The translations under genes and the position numbers were made by a program. A DNA stretch of 64,000 bases, taken from contig NC_051433.1 in the NCBI RefSeq assembly GCF_001649575.2, forward strand, positions 23,259,050-23,323,049, read 5' to 3'. Below are positions 1 to 28,000 of this stretch, piece by piece (the stretch's first letter is position 1; each line of letters begins with the position of its first letter). Source of the DNA: Kryptolebias marmoratus (Eukaryota > Chordata > Actinopteri > Cyprinodontiformes > Rivulidae). Under the pieces are notes generated by a model, which was not told the DNA's origin, did not search any database, and saw nothing but the letters and a program-made list of their open reading frames with translations.

Positions 1-804
1 GTAGGGACTTTAAAACTGGTGTTATGTGCTCTATCTTCCTGGTTTTAGTGAGAACACGAGCATTTACAGTAAAATGGATTTGTTCTATCCGAGCTGGTAT
101 CTGTGCTTACGCATTAGAAGTCTTTTGTTTCTTAAAAAACTCATTGTTGTCCTACCTTACTTCAGGAGTGTTACATTTTTATCGCCCACCACATGATCAT
201 GTAAATAGCCTATGTGTGTGTGTACCTGATTTTAGTTATCTTTTCAGGACCTTTTCTTGTATAATTACTGACCTTGTCAAGACCTAATCTGGTAGAATAT
301 CCTTTGTGTATTAGGGGTTAGGTTTAGGGCTGAGGTGTGAGTTTAGGTTAAGATTAGGTGTGTACTGGTCATGGTTAGGTTTAGCTTAAGAGTCAGGGTT
401 AGGCTACAGTAATGAATGGAAGCCTGCTCATCATAAGATAATTTTATTTTAAAACTTTGACTTAAAAGGCAATCCTTCAAGGAATGCTAGGCCTTCATTG
501 TCTCAGATGTAAACAGGATTTAAATCTTACACCCACTTTTAAAAAAGTTAAGCACTAAGGCGAGTCATCTTTTTTTTTTTTTACCACAAAAGCTGTTTTT
601 GTTAAAGACTCTCATGTGTGCATCTGTAAAACCCCCCAATGAAACAAGTGCTGAATATGAAGAGAAATCTAATTAGAGGAGGAGGGAAAAGTTTGCTGTC
701 GAAAAATTTGCACCATCTCAAATGTTGCTTTATGAATCATTAGTAATAACAACTCTTTTTAGAAGTGTAAGTGAATATGTTGTCTTTTCTTCGCCTCCCT
801 CCAG
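1..804. other. comt intron sequence upstream of the first visible coding exon
   Basis: No coding exon can be recognised here. The next comt exon begins with an intron acceptor at 804, so this stretch is most simply comt intron and the exons for the N-terminal membrane anchor lie upstream of the window. It holds a T-rich run near 570-582 and a degenerate TTAGG-type tract (separate entry). The open frame at 24-287 has no recognisable family. Confidence 0.6.
311..410 (+). repeat. degenerate TTAGGG/TTAGGT-like interstitial tract
   Basis: Many loosely spaced units of the form TTAGG(G/T) occur in about 100 bases, for example ggttaggtttagggctgagg. The units are too diverged to be functional telomere. 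Such tracts are common in fish introns. Confidence 0.55.
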
Positions 805-1714
805 CGACTGTTGGCTGCAGTGCAGAAAAACGCCACAAGAGGAGACCCTCGCAGCGTGGTCCTTGCCATCGATCAGTTCTGCAGACAGAAGGAGTGGGCC
901 ATGAATGTGGGGGATGAGAAAGGTAGGGCCATCTTCGTTGCCCAAACCAGGTTTTCATGAAGAAAAATATTCAGAATTTTGAATTTCACTTTGTCTATTT
1001 GTTGTTTTTTTTAAAATTTGTCCTCAGGTTGCATTCTTGACTCCGTGGTGTCTGAGGTAAACCCAGGGGCTGTGCTGGAGCTGGGGACCTACTGTGGCTA
1101 CTCAGCGGTGCGGATCGCCTGTCTGCTGCCTCCTCACGGCAAGATCATCACTCTTGAATTTAACCCAGACAACGCTGCAATAGCTCGCCAGGTCATCGCC
1201 TGGGCAGGACTGGAGGAGAAGGTAAAACTCAGTATCAGGAACAAACCAGGAGGAAGAAGTTGGATGTGTTTGGCTCAGATGGCGGGGTGTGTTTCTTCTT
1301 TCTAGATTCAGTTAGTTGTCGGCGCATCCGGTGACTGGATCCCCAAAATAAAGGAGCAGTTTGGGGTCAAAACGTTCGACCTGGTTTTCTTGGATCACTG
1401 GAAGGATCGCTACCTTCCTGACACAAAACTAATGGAGGTGAGCGTTTGCACATTTTCTAACAAAACAACAGCTGGATTGTTTTTTTTGTAGTTTTTTTTG
1501 ACACGCTGCTTCTGTTGTTTTTAATTTGTATTAGGAGTGTGGCCTCTTAAGGGAAGGCAGCATCCTGTTGGCAGATAACGTCATCTGCCCTGGGACTCCT
1601 GATTACCTGGAGTACATCCGGAACAGCCCTCGCTATAAAAGCCAGTACTTCAAATCTCACCTGGAGTACACCAAAGTGGAGGACGGCTTGGAGAAATCCG
1701 TTTTCTTAGGCTAG
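805..1714 (+). CDS. comt: catechol O-methyltransferase, C-terminal four exons (5' partial)
   Basis: S-adenosylmethionine-dependent, Mg2+-dependent methylation of catechols (dopamine, noradrenaline, catechol oestrogens). Coding exons read as 805-922, 1028-1221, 1306-1437 and 1535-1714, all with GT-AG borders and consistent phase; the stop is TAG at 1712-1714. The protein opens at [14 protein letters not shown] and contains [10 protein letters not shown], the SAM-binding [13 protein letters not shown] segment, [13 protein letters not shown] (Mg-binding Asp and catalytic Lys of COMT) and [13 protein letters not shown] (metal-binding Asp-Asn). The [11 protein letters not shown] and ADNV motifs separate COMT from the related TOMT, which lacks the HWKDRY sequence. 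The membrane-anchor and start-codon exons are outside the window. The 3' UTR is short, with a poly(A) signal about 130 bases after the stop. The gene is co-directional with grm6, whose promoter lies only about 0.5 kb further on. Teleosts often have two comt paralogues and I cannot say which this is. Confidence 0.93.
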
Positions 1715-1840
1715 ACTTTGACTAAAAGCCTTTATGTTGTGCACAGGTACTAAAACTTCCAACCTCCGCTCTTTCTGGAAGCAGATCTACAGTAAAGAAA
1801 ACCTGTTTTTTTCTAATGGAACTGAGTGTATGAACTTGGA

Positions 1841-1846
1841 ATTAAA
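1841..1846 (+). terminator. comt poly(A) signal ATTAAA
   Basis: ATTAAA lies 127 bases past the comt stop, followed by a GT/T-rich stretch near 1880-1900. It is the first plausible cleavage signal after the gene. Confidence 0.55.
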
Positions 1847-2085
1847 AGTGACATGAAAGAAAAACAAGTCTCTGTACTTCGTGTACTTTCCGACATGTCT
1901 TTATTGGTTGAAATGATCCTTTATTCATGCTTCTAATTGACTGACGAGCTGCAAAGTGATCTGCCTTTTTTCACTGGAAATCTAACTCAAATACCTTCTG
2001 TGGTGCAGAAACCTGTTTTGTGCTGTGATATTCTCCAACATTGAGTCTGTGTTGACAGTGAGCGCATGTTGTGTGTTTATGTGTG

Positions 2086-2203
2086 TTATTATTATTATTA
2101 TTATGTGTGTGTGTGTGAGAGAGTATGAATCAAATCACTGCTCATCTAATCTCTGAAAGTGATGGAGTTTCATCATGCTTAGGGGGGAGGAGGATTTTGC
2201 TGT

Positions 2204-2250
<47 letters not shown>
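2086..2250. repeat. microsatellite cluster: (TTA)n, (GT)n and (TA)n
   Basis: A TTA run at about 2088-2104 is followed by a GT run, then a nearly pure TA tract of about 43 bases at 2208-2250. It sits between the comt 3' end and the grm6 first exon, so length differences here could vary the spacing of the grm6 promoter. Confidence 0.9.
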
Positions 2251-2254
<4 letters not shown>

Positions 2255-2309
2255 GTATGGGCTTGTCCACCTAGTGCTGTCTTCACAGACGCATGCATGA
2301 TAATCCCAA

Positions 2310-2800
2310 TCTGGGGCCATTAGTGCACCGTGAGCGAGCGAGCGAGGGAGTCGAGGGTTCACCAGAGAGCGGCAGAGAGGGAGGGAGGGAGACCGGACAG
2401 AGACACATACGGCTGAAAGAAGAAGAAGGGGGAAAAAAAAAAAAAAAGGACAGAGAGGGAGAGCTTTTAAAGGATTTGGCTGTGATTTGTACATTCTCAT
2501 GCTGCAATGTTGCACTTCTCTCTGCCTCTGCTGCCATACCTCACTCTGCAGACTCAAAAGTCTATTTTTATTTAGAAAAAAAAACAGGATTTCTTCACCG
2601 GAGCACTGTTTTGCGTATTTTAGGTGGTTTTGATGTTGCAAAAAAAGACAACCTGAGATGACTGAGGATTTTCTTTTGGTGAGGAGAACAAAGCCTTGAC
2701 TCCAGATAGATTTGACCATTTTTCGGACAATGTTTGGAGGCCGGTCTGCAGCATCTCATGTGATGGGGAAACTGAAGGCTGGTCCATAAAGAATGGGCAG
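2310..2800 (+). promoter_or_regulatory. grm6 promoter-proximal region and 5' UTR exon
   Basis: A purine-rich, locally CpG-bearing block (repeated GAGC units at 2332-2349, then GGGA repeats and an A14-15 run) ends in a clean donor, aatgggcag|gtaaga, after base 2800. The next acceptor is at 4771, in front of the grm6 start exon. The transcription start is not defined; the left border is approximate. The block is open on both strands, but those frames look incidental. Confidence 0.5.
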
Positions 2801-4771
2801 GTAAGATATTCCTTCACTTCATTGTTCTCAAAAAGAAATAATTTTGCAACAGTTGCTTGTTTTATGTACTTTGAATTTTTGCTTTTTTTCAATTGATATT
2901 ATTAAACTTTACAAGATTCACATGTGCAAGAAAATAGAAAGCTGGAACATAATGAATATGACGTTTAGTATGAATAAAAATCTGCATCCCAACTTCAAAC
3001 AAAGCACATTTTGAAACACGCAAAAAAAGATAAAAAGATAATGCTGCTTTGTTACAAATTTTTGGCACATTAATAACATTAAATATACTGATGTGCTGCC
3101 TAAACTTTGGACAAAAAAGAGAAATTTACAAGATGAATGGATTATTGTGGATTTTGTCAGTGATTCTCATGCAGATATAATTAACCCACTTGAGCTTTTG
3201 AAGCATGCAATGCCGTGACAGTTTACTTGATGTTTTCTGTTTTGCAAAATTTATAGTGTTTTCCATCATCGGCTCTCAGCCCTTCGTGATAAAAGCTTCC
3301 AGCATTCACTCTGTTGCTATCTAAAACTCTTCAACATCTGCCCCCCCCCCCGCACACTTATTTTACCTCTTTCATGTTCTGGGTCTCTATAAAGCACAAA
3401 AACAGACTTTATATTCGAGGTGGTGCGTTTCCATCGGCAGTTCTTTAATTTAACATGTACAATTGTGTGTTTTGTTACTAGAACAGATCAAAATTGTGAC
3501 AGGGCATTAAAATATTGATTAATGTGTCTGCTCTGGAGACCAGTTTCATTTTTAATTAAAAGTAAACTGCGAGCTTCATTGGATTTATTAAATATAAACG
3601 CTGGACTATATTTTTACTGAAGTGCTGAGAATTTTCTTTTGAAAGTTTCTTCCATGTTCAACCATGGTAAATGAAATGTGCCCCTACAGATCTCTTCAAA
3701 CATGCTAAACTGCATTTAGGGCCAGACTCTTGACCACACAGGGACTGTTTTTGGATAGATTTCCTAAAGCCACCTCAGTGCTTTCTTGGTAATATTCTTC
3801 AGGATTTTGTTGATGCCTAAACTTTCATCTGAGACCTCGAGGACTCAGTAAAAGATTTTTAATTTATGTATTTTCTGTAGCCATCTTTCTTTCCCTGCTG
3901 ACTAATCTTTGAAGTGTATGTGACTGTAGAGATAATATCAGTGCCTGCTTTCATCCCACTTGGCCAAATGGTTTAATCTTTGTTTCATTAAATCAGATCT
4001 CACCTCTCATGGTCTGAAAGTTATTTGAATGTCTTGCTGTAAAATGCAGCAGGTTGTCATGTACCTTTTAATTAACTCTGGCCATTCCATTGTGAAGATT
4101 GGTTGAGTGTAACACCAGTGACTGTGCATCTGTTAAAGTTTCCTCAACAAACCTCCAGATCTCATTATAATATTATTTAGCTCAGTGTGGTCCCTTTGCA
4201 ACCTGATCTGTGAAATCTGTTGGTAATTTTCAAATTGCTTTTGTTTGAGAGAGTGATAGAAGTTACTGTGAGTTTGGGCAATTTTCTTTTATGCTTCACA
4301 GGATTTGTGCAACGACTGTTTCAAAGCTCTCCTGGCAGATCTCTCAGTCACACTCGGACATTAACGCTATTGACTGATGGGTGTGTTTTTCCTGGCTGTG
4401 TTCAATTAATTCTTTAAAGACAAAACCATGTGTTACACCTCACTTCTGAGCTTCCTAAAAGAGGGTGTAAATTCTTATATGGAATATTTTGGAGATTTAC
4501 AAGCCAAAAACAGCTGTTTTGTTTAAATTGTGCAGTACTACACCTAGTTTGATGAAAAGACAATCAATTTTATGATAACATTAAAACATAATAATTGCAA
4601 AATTTTTGCAAAGGTTTTTAAACTTTCCAGTTTAAAACACACTGACATGTCTCTTAGAGTTAAACCCTTCATCCTGTCATTAAAAGGAATGAGTTTATGA
4701 AACGCCAATAAACTGTAAGCAGGATGTAATGATGATCAGAACTTAACTGACCTCTCCTGTCCCCCCCTCAG
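2801..4771 (+). other. grm6 5' UTR intron
   Basis: An AT-rich intron between the donor at 2801 and the acceptor at 4769-4771. It contains a C10 run near 3341 and nothing else I can identify. Confidence 0.5.
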
Positions 4772-4820
4772 GTGCCAAAGGTAGAGCCTGGTGCTGTCTG
4801 TACCTCCACAGGTCATCATC

Positions 4821-21153
<16,333 letters not shown>

Positions 21154-21351
21154 CCCGGTGCAAAAACAAGAGAGAAATCAGCAATTGACTTTACAGTTTC
21201 TGACCTCAAATTACAATTAAAATACCAGCATGTACAGGGGGGGATGATGCTTCTTTTCACATTTAATTAAATCTACTCGATCTGCTTTGAAGCACAAAGG
21301 ACATTTTAACACAAACTGCAACAATTGAGCCAACTGAACTGAGTCATTTTG

Positions 21352-21357
21352 AATAAA
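21352..21357 (+). terminator. grm6 poly(A) signal AATAAA
   Basis: AATAAA 199 bases past the grm6 stop; the first canonical signal downstream. Confidence 0.5.
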
Positions 21358-22194
21358 ACAATTCAACCTTTTCTCTCTTTTGTAACATCCACCTACTCTC
21401 CTTAAGTCAACAGAGAGGTATTGTTAGGTTTAACTCTCCTTTTTGAAGTGAAGTTAAAATGGTGACCTTTACCCTTCAGCAAGGTGTACATACTAGTGGA
21501 ATCCCTTGGGACTGATGAAACATTACTGACCACGGTCTCCAAAAGCACTGCATGGATTATATGTTATATACACACAGGAATGTTTTGAAATATTGTTTAT
21601 AAGAAATGACTTTCTTCTCATTGCACTGGAATGATGTAGGTTTTAAAATGTACCAACATGTTTAGTCCCAAGCTCCATGGGAGGGTAGGATGAAGCATAA
21701 ATCTGTCAACATCCAGTCACTGACTGTAACATTTACAACCTAACCTGCAAAAAAGTTGGGACATTGTGTAAATTGTACAACCCCCCCTTAAAAGCAACAG
21801 CAACAACAAAAAACATAACATACTGATTTGCAAATCTCACAAACCCATATTTATTCACAGTAGACTATAGCAAACATATCAAATGTTTAAACTAAGAAAT
21901 TGTACCATTTTGAGGAAAAAACAAGGTAGTTTTGAATTTGATGGCAGCAACACATCTGAAAAAAAGCTGGAACAGGGGCAACAAAAGGTTGTAAAAGTAA
22001 GTGGTGGAAACAAGAAACAGCTGAAAGAGGATTTTGCAACTAATTAGGTTTAGTGGCTACAGATCAGTAAGAGGTCTTGGGATAAAAAAAAAAAAGCATT
22101 TTAGAGAGAATGAATCTCTCAGAAGTAAAGACGAGCAGAGGTTCACCAGTCTGCAAAAAAACAGCATCTAAAAATGGTAAAACAATTTCAGAAT

Positions 22195-22484
22195 GACAAG
22201 GCGAGGCTTGGCAGGATTCAGGACCAGCACACTTAGACAAAGTTTTAAGGTGTTTATTGTTAACGGACCAAAAGCAGGATCAAAGTCTCTGAAATGGGCA
22301 CTCACGTGACCGCCTGGAAGCGAGACCGGAACTGGTAAGTCCTTCGTAGCTTGATAACTCGTAGCAGACAGACGTGTCTGAAAGGGGCTGAGGCGAGAGG
22401 GAAAGTCCAGGTCCAGGCAGAGGGTCGATACCGATGAGTCAGAAAGCAGAAGCCAAATCCAGTAAGGGAGAATCCAAGGGAGAA
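22195..22484. mobile_element. insertion of unknown class inside the Tc1/mariner element
   Basis: The host text 'caatttcagaat' stops near 22194 and resumes at 'agaataatgttcctca' near 22481, leaving about 290 foreign bases (gacaaggcgaggcttggcag... ccaaatccagtaagggag). A possible 5-base duplication AGAAT flanks it, which would fit an LTR-type insertion, but the ends are not TG...CA. Family unknown. Confidence 0.5.
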
Positions 22485-22759
22485 TAATGTTCCTCAGTGG
22501 AAAAATGGGAAAACTTTGAATATCCCATCATCTATAGTTCATAATATCAAAAGATTTCAAGAATCTGTAGAAATCTCTGAGGTCAAAGGTCAAGGCTGAT
22601 GGTCAATATTGGATGCTCGTGATCATCGGGCCCTCAGGGGCCGCTGCATTAAAAGCAGGTCTGATTCTGTTCTGGACATCACTGCATGGACTCAGGAACA
22701 CTTCAACAGATCACTGTCTGTAAACACAGCTCACTGTACCATCTACTAATGATGCTTAA

Positions 22760-22926
22760 CCTCCTAGGACCCTGCGACCACATATGTGGAAATCATTTTT
22801 CTCATAGACTACATTACAAAAAGAAAAAAATAAATCTTTGTTTTTACACTCATCAGGTCCCAATCAGCCCAAATAACTAAGCAAAGTGAAAAATGCATAC
22901 CATGCTAGAGCTCCGGTCTTAGGAGG
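22760..22926. mobile_element. piggyBac-type MITE in a TTAA site
   Basis: 167 bases starting CCTCCTAGGACC and ending GGTCTTAGGAGG, inverted termini, flanked by TTAA at 22756-22759 and 22927-22930. The related Tc1/mariner copy at 34232-35176 still carries the empty site (a single TTAA at 34652-34655), proving insertion into the older transposon. Confidence 0.88.
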
Positions 22927-23407
22927 TTAAAGCTCTATAAGGCAAAAGAAGGCCAGATGTGAACACCGTCCAGAAACTCTGCTGTCTTCTCTGGACAAAC
23001 GCTCATTTAAAGTGGACTGAAGCAAAGTGTTCTGTAGTCAGACAAAATGAAATTTGAAAATCTATTTGGAAACCACAAATGCCACATCCTTTATACAAAA
23101 GAGGAGAGGAACCATCAGACCTGTTATCAGCACAGTTTAAATTCTGCTTCTCTGATGGTATTGGGGTGCATTACTGTCTATGGCATGAGCAGATTACACA
23201 TCTAGAAAGACACCATCAGTGCAGAAAAGTATATACAGGGTTTTTGAACAACATATGCTTCAGTGCTTCCATCTTTTTCAAGGAAGGTCATGCATATTTC
23301 AGCAAGACAATACTAAACTTCATACTGCAGCCATTACAACAACATGGTTTCATGTGGAAGACTCCAGATGCTGAACTGGTCTGCCTGCAGTCCAGACCTC
23401 TCACCTA

Positions 23408-23798
23408 CAGTCCTGCTCACCATTATTGGCACCCATGAAGTTTAAGTACATATAATGGAATATTTACTGAAGGAAATTCATCAAGTGAAACAACATTTTA
23501 TTGCAGATAGCTTGTGCTTGATGCAAAACACCAAATGATCAAAAACATTTAAAAAGATAAACATTATGAGGAAAACAAAGAAAAACATAATTTTTTACCA
23601 TGCCAATGGTATTGGCACCCTTTGCTGCAAATTAATATGAAAACCCAATTTGGGTCACCTGTTGCAAATCACACATAAAGATCACTTGTGATGGACTGCC
23701 TCCACACATATGACATGAATTAACCAATGAATGATCATGAAGATATTCACTCAGCTATGCGAATCATGAAGGGGTGCCAATAATGGTGAGCAGGACTG
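23408..23798. mobile_element. Tc1-type MITE in a TA site
   Basis: 391 bases starting CAGTCCTGCTCACCATTATT and ending in the inverse, with TA at 23406-23407 and 23799-23800. The roughly 27-bp inverted termini are perfect. No transposase is encoded; it is a non-autonomous Tc1-like element inserted into the larger Tc1/mariner element. Confidence 0.88.
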
Positions 23799-24775
23799 TA
23801 TCATCATAAAACATTATGAAATGAAAAATCGGACAAAGAAGATCCAGGACAGTTCAACAGCTAGAATCCTCCATCAGACAAATATGGGACAAAATTCCCT
23901 CTAAAACCTCCAGCAGCTGCTCTCCTCAGTTCCCAAATGTTTACAGTCTGTTAGTAAAACATGATGGGATTCTTCACAGTGGGAAATGTGGACCTGTTCC
24001 TACATTTTTGAAGTGTTGCTTCCATAAAATTCTAAATTACATTTTTCTCCCCCTCCAAAACGGAACCGTTTCGTAGACATTTAATATGTTTATTCTGCTC
24101 ATCAAATATGAGTTTATTAGATTTGTAGATCATTACATTCTGCTTATATTTACATTTTACAAAACTTCTTTTTAGAATCGGGGTTGTAGTTTCAACTGAT
24201 AACAATACAAGTCAGTTTCTTATTGTGGAAATGTAATTTAGGGGCACAAACAGGAAAGAAACGATTGTGAACAGGATGTTTCTCCTCTACCTGGTACCTC
24301 CACTTCTCCATAGTGGGAAACAATGTTTGGCATTTCCCCATATTGTTAGACAAAATCTAAAGCATTCTGTGGAAAGGTCAGGTTGTATGGCAACATGCAC
24401 AGGAACTTAAAGCACCTTAGCCCACATTCAATTTACTGCTATAAGTCCTCCATCAAAGGTAGATTTTGTTTTAACAAACGCTGAAAATAATTAGTGACAA
24501 AAAGCCTTTTTCATTAGTGCAATATTAGCAGTGACTTGATTGCAATGTACAGCTCAGGTTTTACCATTTTATTTACTATCTTGAAGATTGTCTTCTGTAC
24601 TGGTGCATCCTCTTAAATATGTTTGTTTCAGAGGTTTTTCTGTGCAGTGCTTGTTTCCTCATACAGCCAGAGTCATGTGAGAAACTCTTGTGTGTACTGC
24701 CCCCTGCAGGAGAACCCAGCTCAGTGACGTCTTCAAAACAAGTACTGGAAATGTGTGTTGAGTCCACAGCAAATC

Positions 24776-24781
24776 TTTAAT
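24776..24781 (-). terminator. candidate traip poly(A) signal (ATTAAA on the minus strand)
   Basis: TTTAAT on + is ATTAAA on -, 265 bases beyond the traip stop. A second candidate, AATAAA on the minus strand, is at 24568-24573. Confidence 0.45.
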
Positions 24782-25045
24782 AAAAATAGTTTTTAACATA
24801 AGAGACGGGTCAGAACACCAATCAGATCATGTAAACACAAAAATGCATGTACATCAAGCGCCACTTAAAAAGAAGCAAAAAAAAAAAAATTAATATATAA
24901 AAAAAATGCAGCATGTCTTCAGCAGTGGTTGTTTTTAAGGAGTCAGAAAGTTCTGTTTGGTGGGCCCACTGCTGGGCTCGAGCTCGTTCTGCGACTCAGC
25001 AGCATCGACGTGTTTCTTCTCACGCGGTACTGTCGCCTCCGACGT

Positions 25046-28000
25046 TCACTCCAGGAAGCCATCCAGAGTCAGACAGGCTGGAAGCTTGGAGGGCGGCCGG
25101 GTCACCTTTTTCCTTTTGGTTTTCATCAGGGGCCGAATCTCAGCTAAAGGAGACTGAGGGAAGGGCTCGGTTCAGGAAAAATACAATCCGGCTAATGTGC
25201 TGGCGTAGACTCTCGGTCATCCGGGGATGTGGTAAATCCAAAAAAGGTTAAAATAACAAAAACAACTGGACTTCTATTCTGTAGCTGAGAAGCGAACCAT
25301 CTTCAGCTACAGAATAGAAGTCCAGTTGTTTTTGTTTTGCAACCTGTCTTGGAATCCAGCTAATGCTGATCTACTGATCTCAACTTCACAGATGAACCTC
25401 AAGTGATTATCAAATATTCTTTGGAACAAAATAAGTGTTAACAACAAATTTTAGAACATTTTGATCTTGGAAACTCCCATAACTTGTGGTTGACTTAAAG
25501 CAGAAGCAGGTTTGTAACAACTTGGAGAGTGAAAAAAGAAGCAGGACTGAAAATGTTATATCTAGATAAAATGTTCAAACATTTTGTTGAATGAAAACTT
25601 TAAGTACGCTCCAAGGTACGAATGTTTTATCATAACAGATCCACAAGATAATGTTATTTCTTTTAAATAACTTCTATCTGATGTTTTAACCACAAATGTT
25701 TAAAATAATAAACTAAAGTACATCAAATGATAAATATTTTTTAGTGTATCAGTATTAAGTTTGAAATTCTTGCATTGCTAAATTCCACAAGTGAAAGCTT
25801 CCACCTGGACCAAATTAAAAAGATATTCAGGTCATTTTCAAATGAGGTTCTGTGAAAATGTTATGAACAATAATATCTTACCTGTTGTAGTAAATAGCTT
25901 TGTTTTAATGACTTTGGTTTGGAGAAATAGTTTCAGTGTAAGAGGACAGACAACTAACAGCTAGTCCGAACTGTAGACCGTATATATCAAGAACTCCGAT
26001 ATGAACCTAGAAGTTGAAGCTGGATTGGGACCAACTTCCCTGTATTCTGATTCTGGTACAAGTTTGAAGTCCTGTCCCCTAAATGTAAACAAACGAAACA
26101 ATAAAACAAAACAAAAAAAAATATATCTCTAATATTTTTTTTCCCCCGAGGTGTTGACTCCTGTTGATTCACATAGTTCTAACCTCGCTGTTGTATGTTC
26201 AAATATTGGTTTTTCTGACACTTTTAGCTGTAATTAGTCATTACATGCTTTTAAAAAAGTTCACGTAACGCCACAGTTGTGTAAGGGGGAGTAGACTCCG
26301 CTTCCAAAAATACAACATGGCACCTCTCGTAAATCAGGTCTTGCTCTAATTCCCCAACAACGAGAGAAGGCGAGGATCACTGCTGCCTTAAAACAACTAT
26401 AATCTCAAAAGTTACACATAGCGTTTTAAGCAAATGTAATTTCCAATTTCATGTTAGTTATTTACATAGAATTTTATGTTTTTTTGCAAGCACAAAGAGC
26501 CACAGCAGCAGCTAGCTGTAGCATTTCCAGTGAAGCTTCGGACTTTAATAATATTTCCACTGAAATAACTGTGTAATGTGACATTAAAGGCAGTGCAAAG
26601 GTTTCATGAACCACTTTGGAATTTCAAAGGCGACTTGTTTTAAGACGGCGGCGGTCTAGTTTTGGTTTTCGAACTAGCCATTAGCTCATCCGGTCAGACT
26701 TAAAATATTTCTCCATTCAGAGCTACAGTATCCACACAACAGGTGAGGTATTAATTCTTCCTAACATCCCACCACGTCGCAGTCACTTGATTGTTTCCTG
26801 TAATTTCACAGTACTTACAAATACACGTCACTTTAGAGTTTGGCGGAAAAATAATAAATAAGAAAAACTTCAAGGATCGTTCTGAAGAGTGAAGCTCGAA
26901 TAAAGCAGCACAAGACACTCGACGTGACATGGGAGAAAGGATACAGGTTGGATGAATTTAGTTCTTCCTCCTAATCCGTCATAACCACTTCTAACCTGAA
27001 AAACAAACAAACAAACAGAAAAAATTCAACAAAAAACGAAAACAGCATTTCGATACAAAACGTCTCAGAAGACGGTACATACGGATCCAGCCTTCCTCTG
27101 AGGGTCCAACATGCCGCCAAAAGTCTTCTTTCTAAAGAGGAGAGAGTTCCTCAGAAACGGACTCAGGACTGGATCTTCATCTTTGGGCTGAGGTTTAAAG
27201 GCACACACATACAAAAACTCAGGGTTGATGTTCACCAGACAAACAAATGTATTTTGCTGGGAGAGAATTACGAACGTACCCTGCTCACAGACGAAGATGT
27301 CTCACTTTGCTTTGACACATATGTTCTAAAACAGAAAAAGACAAACATGTCCACTGAACTCTTGCTTACAAAAAAAAACAAAACTCTGCAATAAGTTAAC
27401 TGAATGCAGCCTTTTTAGAGAGAGAGAAAAAAAGTCATATTTTTCATTATGAGCTACAAAACTTACACAGAGGGGTCGAGACGCATCTTCTTCAACGGCA
27501 CCTGCCTCGGCCTCTTGGTTACGTCGTCTGGAGTTGTGATGTCGTAGGTCATGTTGAGATCAACGCCATCGTTACCTGCAGGTTGGTGGAGGCACGGGGT
27601 CTTCAGTTCCACTGGGGCCGGGCTGCGGAGTGAACAACCCAGCGTTTTCAGGAAAAGCTGCGTCAGACGCAAGCAGAGCTTTAGCTGAGGCTGCAGGAGG
27701 ACGCACCTTTCAAAGACGAGCCGGCTGATGGCTTCGTTTGTGCGCGTCGGCGTGCTCAGAGTCTTCTGAAGAAACTCCACCTTCTTCTTGAGACTCTGTG
27801 GACAAGCGCGGGTAAAGGTCAGCGCAATTATTAAATTAAAAAAGAAAAGCGCGAGCGTTTGTTTTACGTGCTCTTACTGAGATCTCTTTGTCAGCGTTGA
27901 GCAGATCCTTCTGCAAAGACTTCATGTCCTCTTTGGTCTGATTCACCTCAAAAGCCGCTTTTTGCAACTAAAAATCAAACACACACCGACGTTATCCAAC

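Larger units (their letters stand above)
21736..24186 (+). mobile_element. degenerate Tc1/mariner transposon with nested insertions
   Basis: Termini read CAACC... (21736) and ...GGGTTG (24186), each flanked by TA (21734-21735, 24187-24188), as expected for the superfamily. The subterminal parts (aaaagttgggacattgtgta on the left; gcttatatttacattttac on the right) form the long, roughly 200-bp inverted repeats of a very common teleost family. Remains of the transposase reading frame run on the + strand (22090-23950) but contain stops and frameshifts, and three insertions interrupt it (22195-22484, 22760-22926, 23408-23798). It occupies most of the grm6-traip spacer and cannot be active. Confidence 0.85.

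Noticed and set aside
2135..2719. Long minus-strand open frame upstream of grm6
   Set aside because: It runs through a TA microsatellite and purine-rich UTR, giving poly(Ile-Tyr) and poly(Phe); it matches no protein family.
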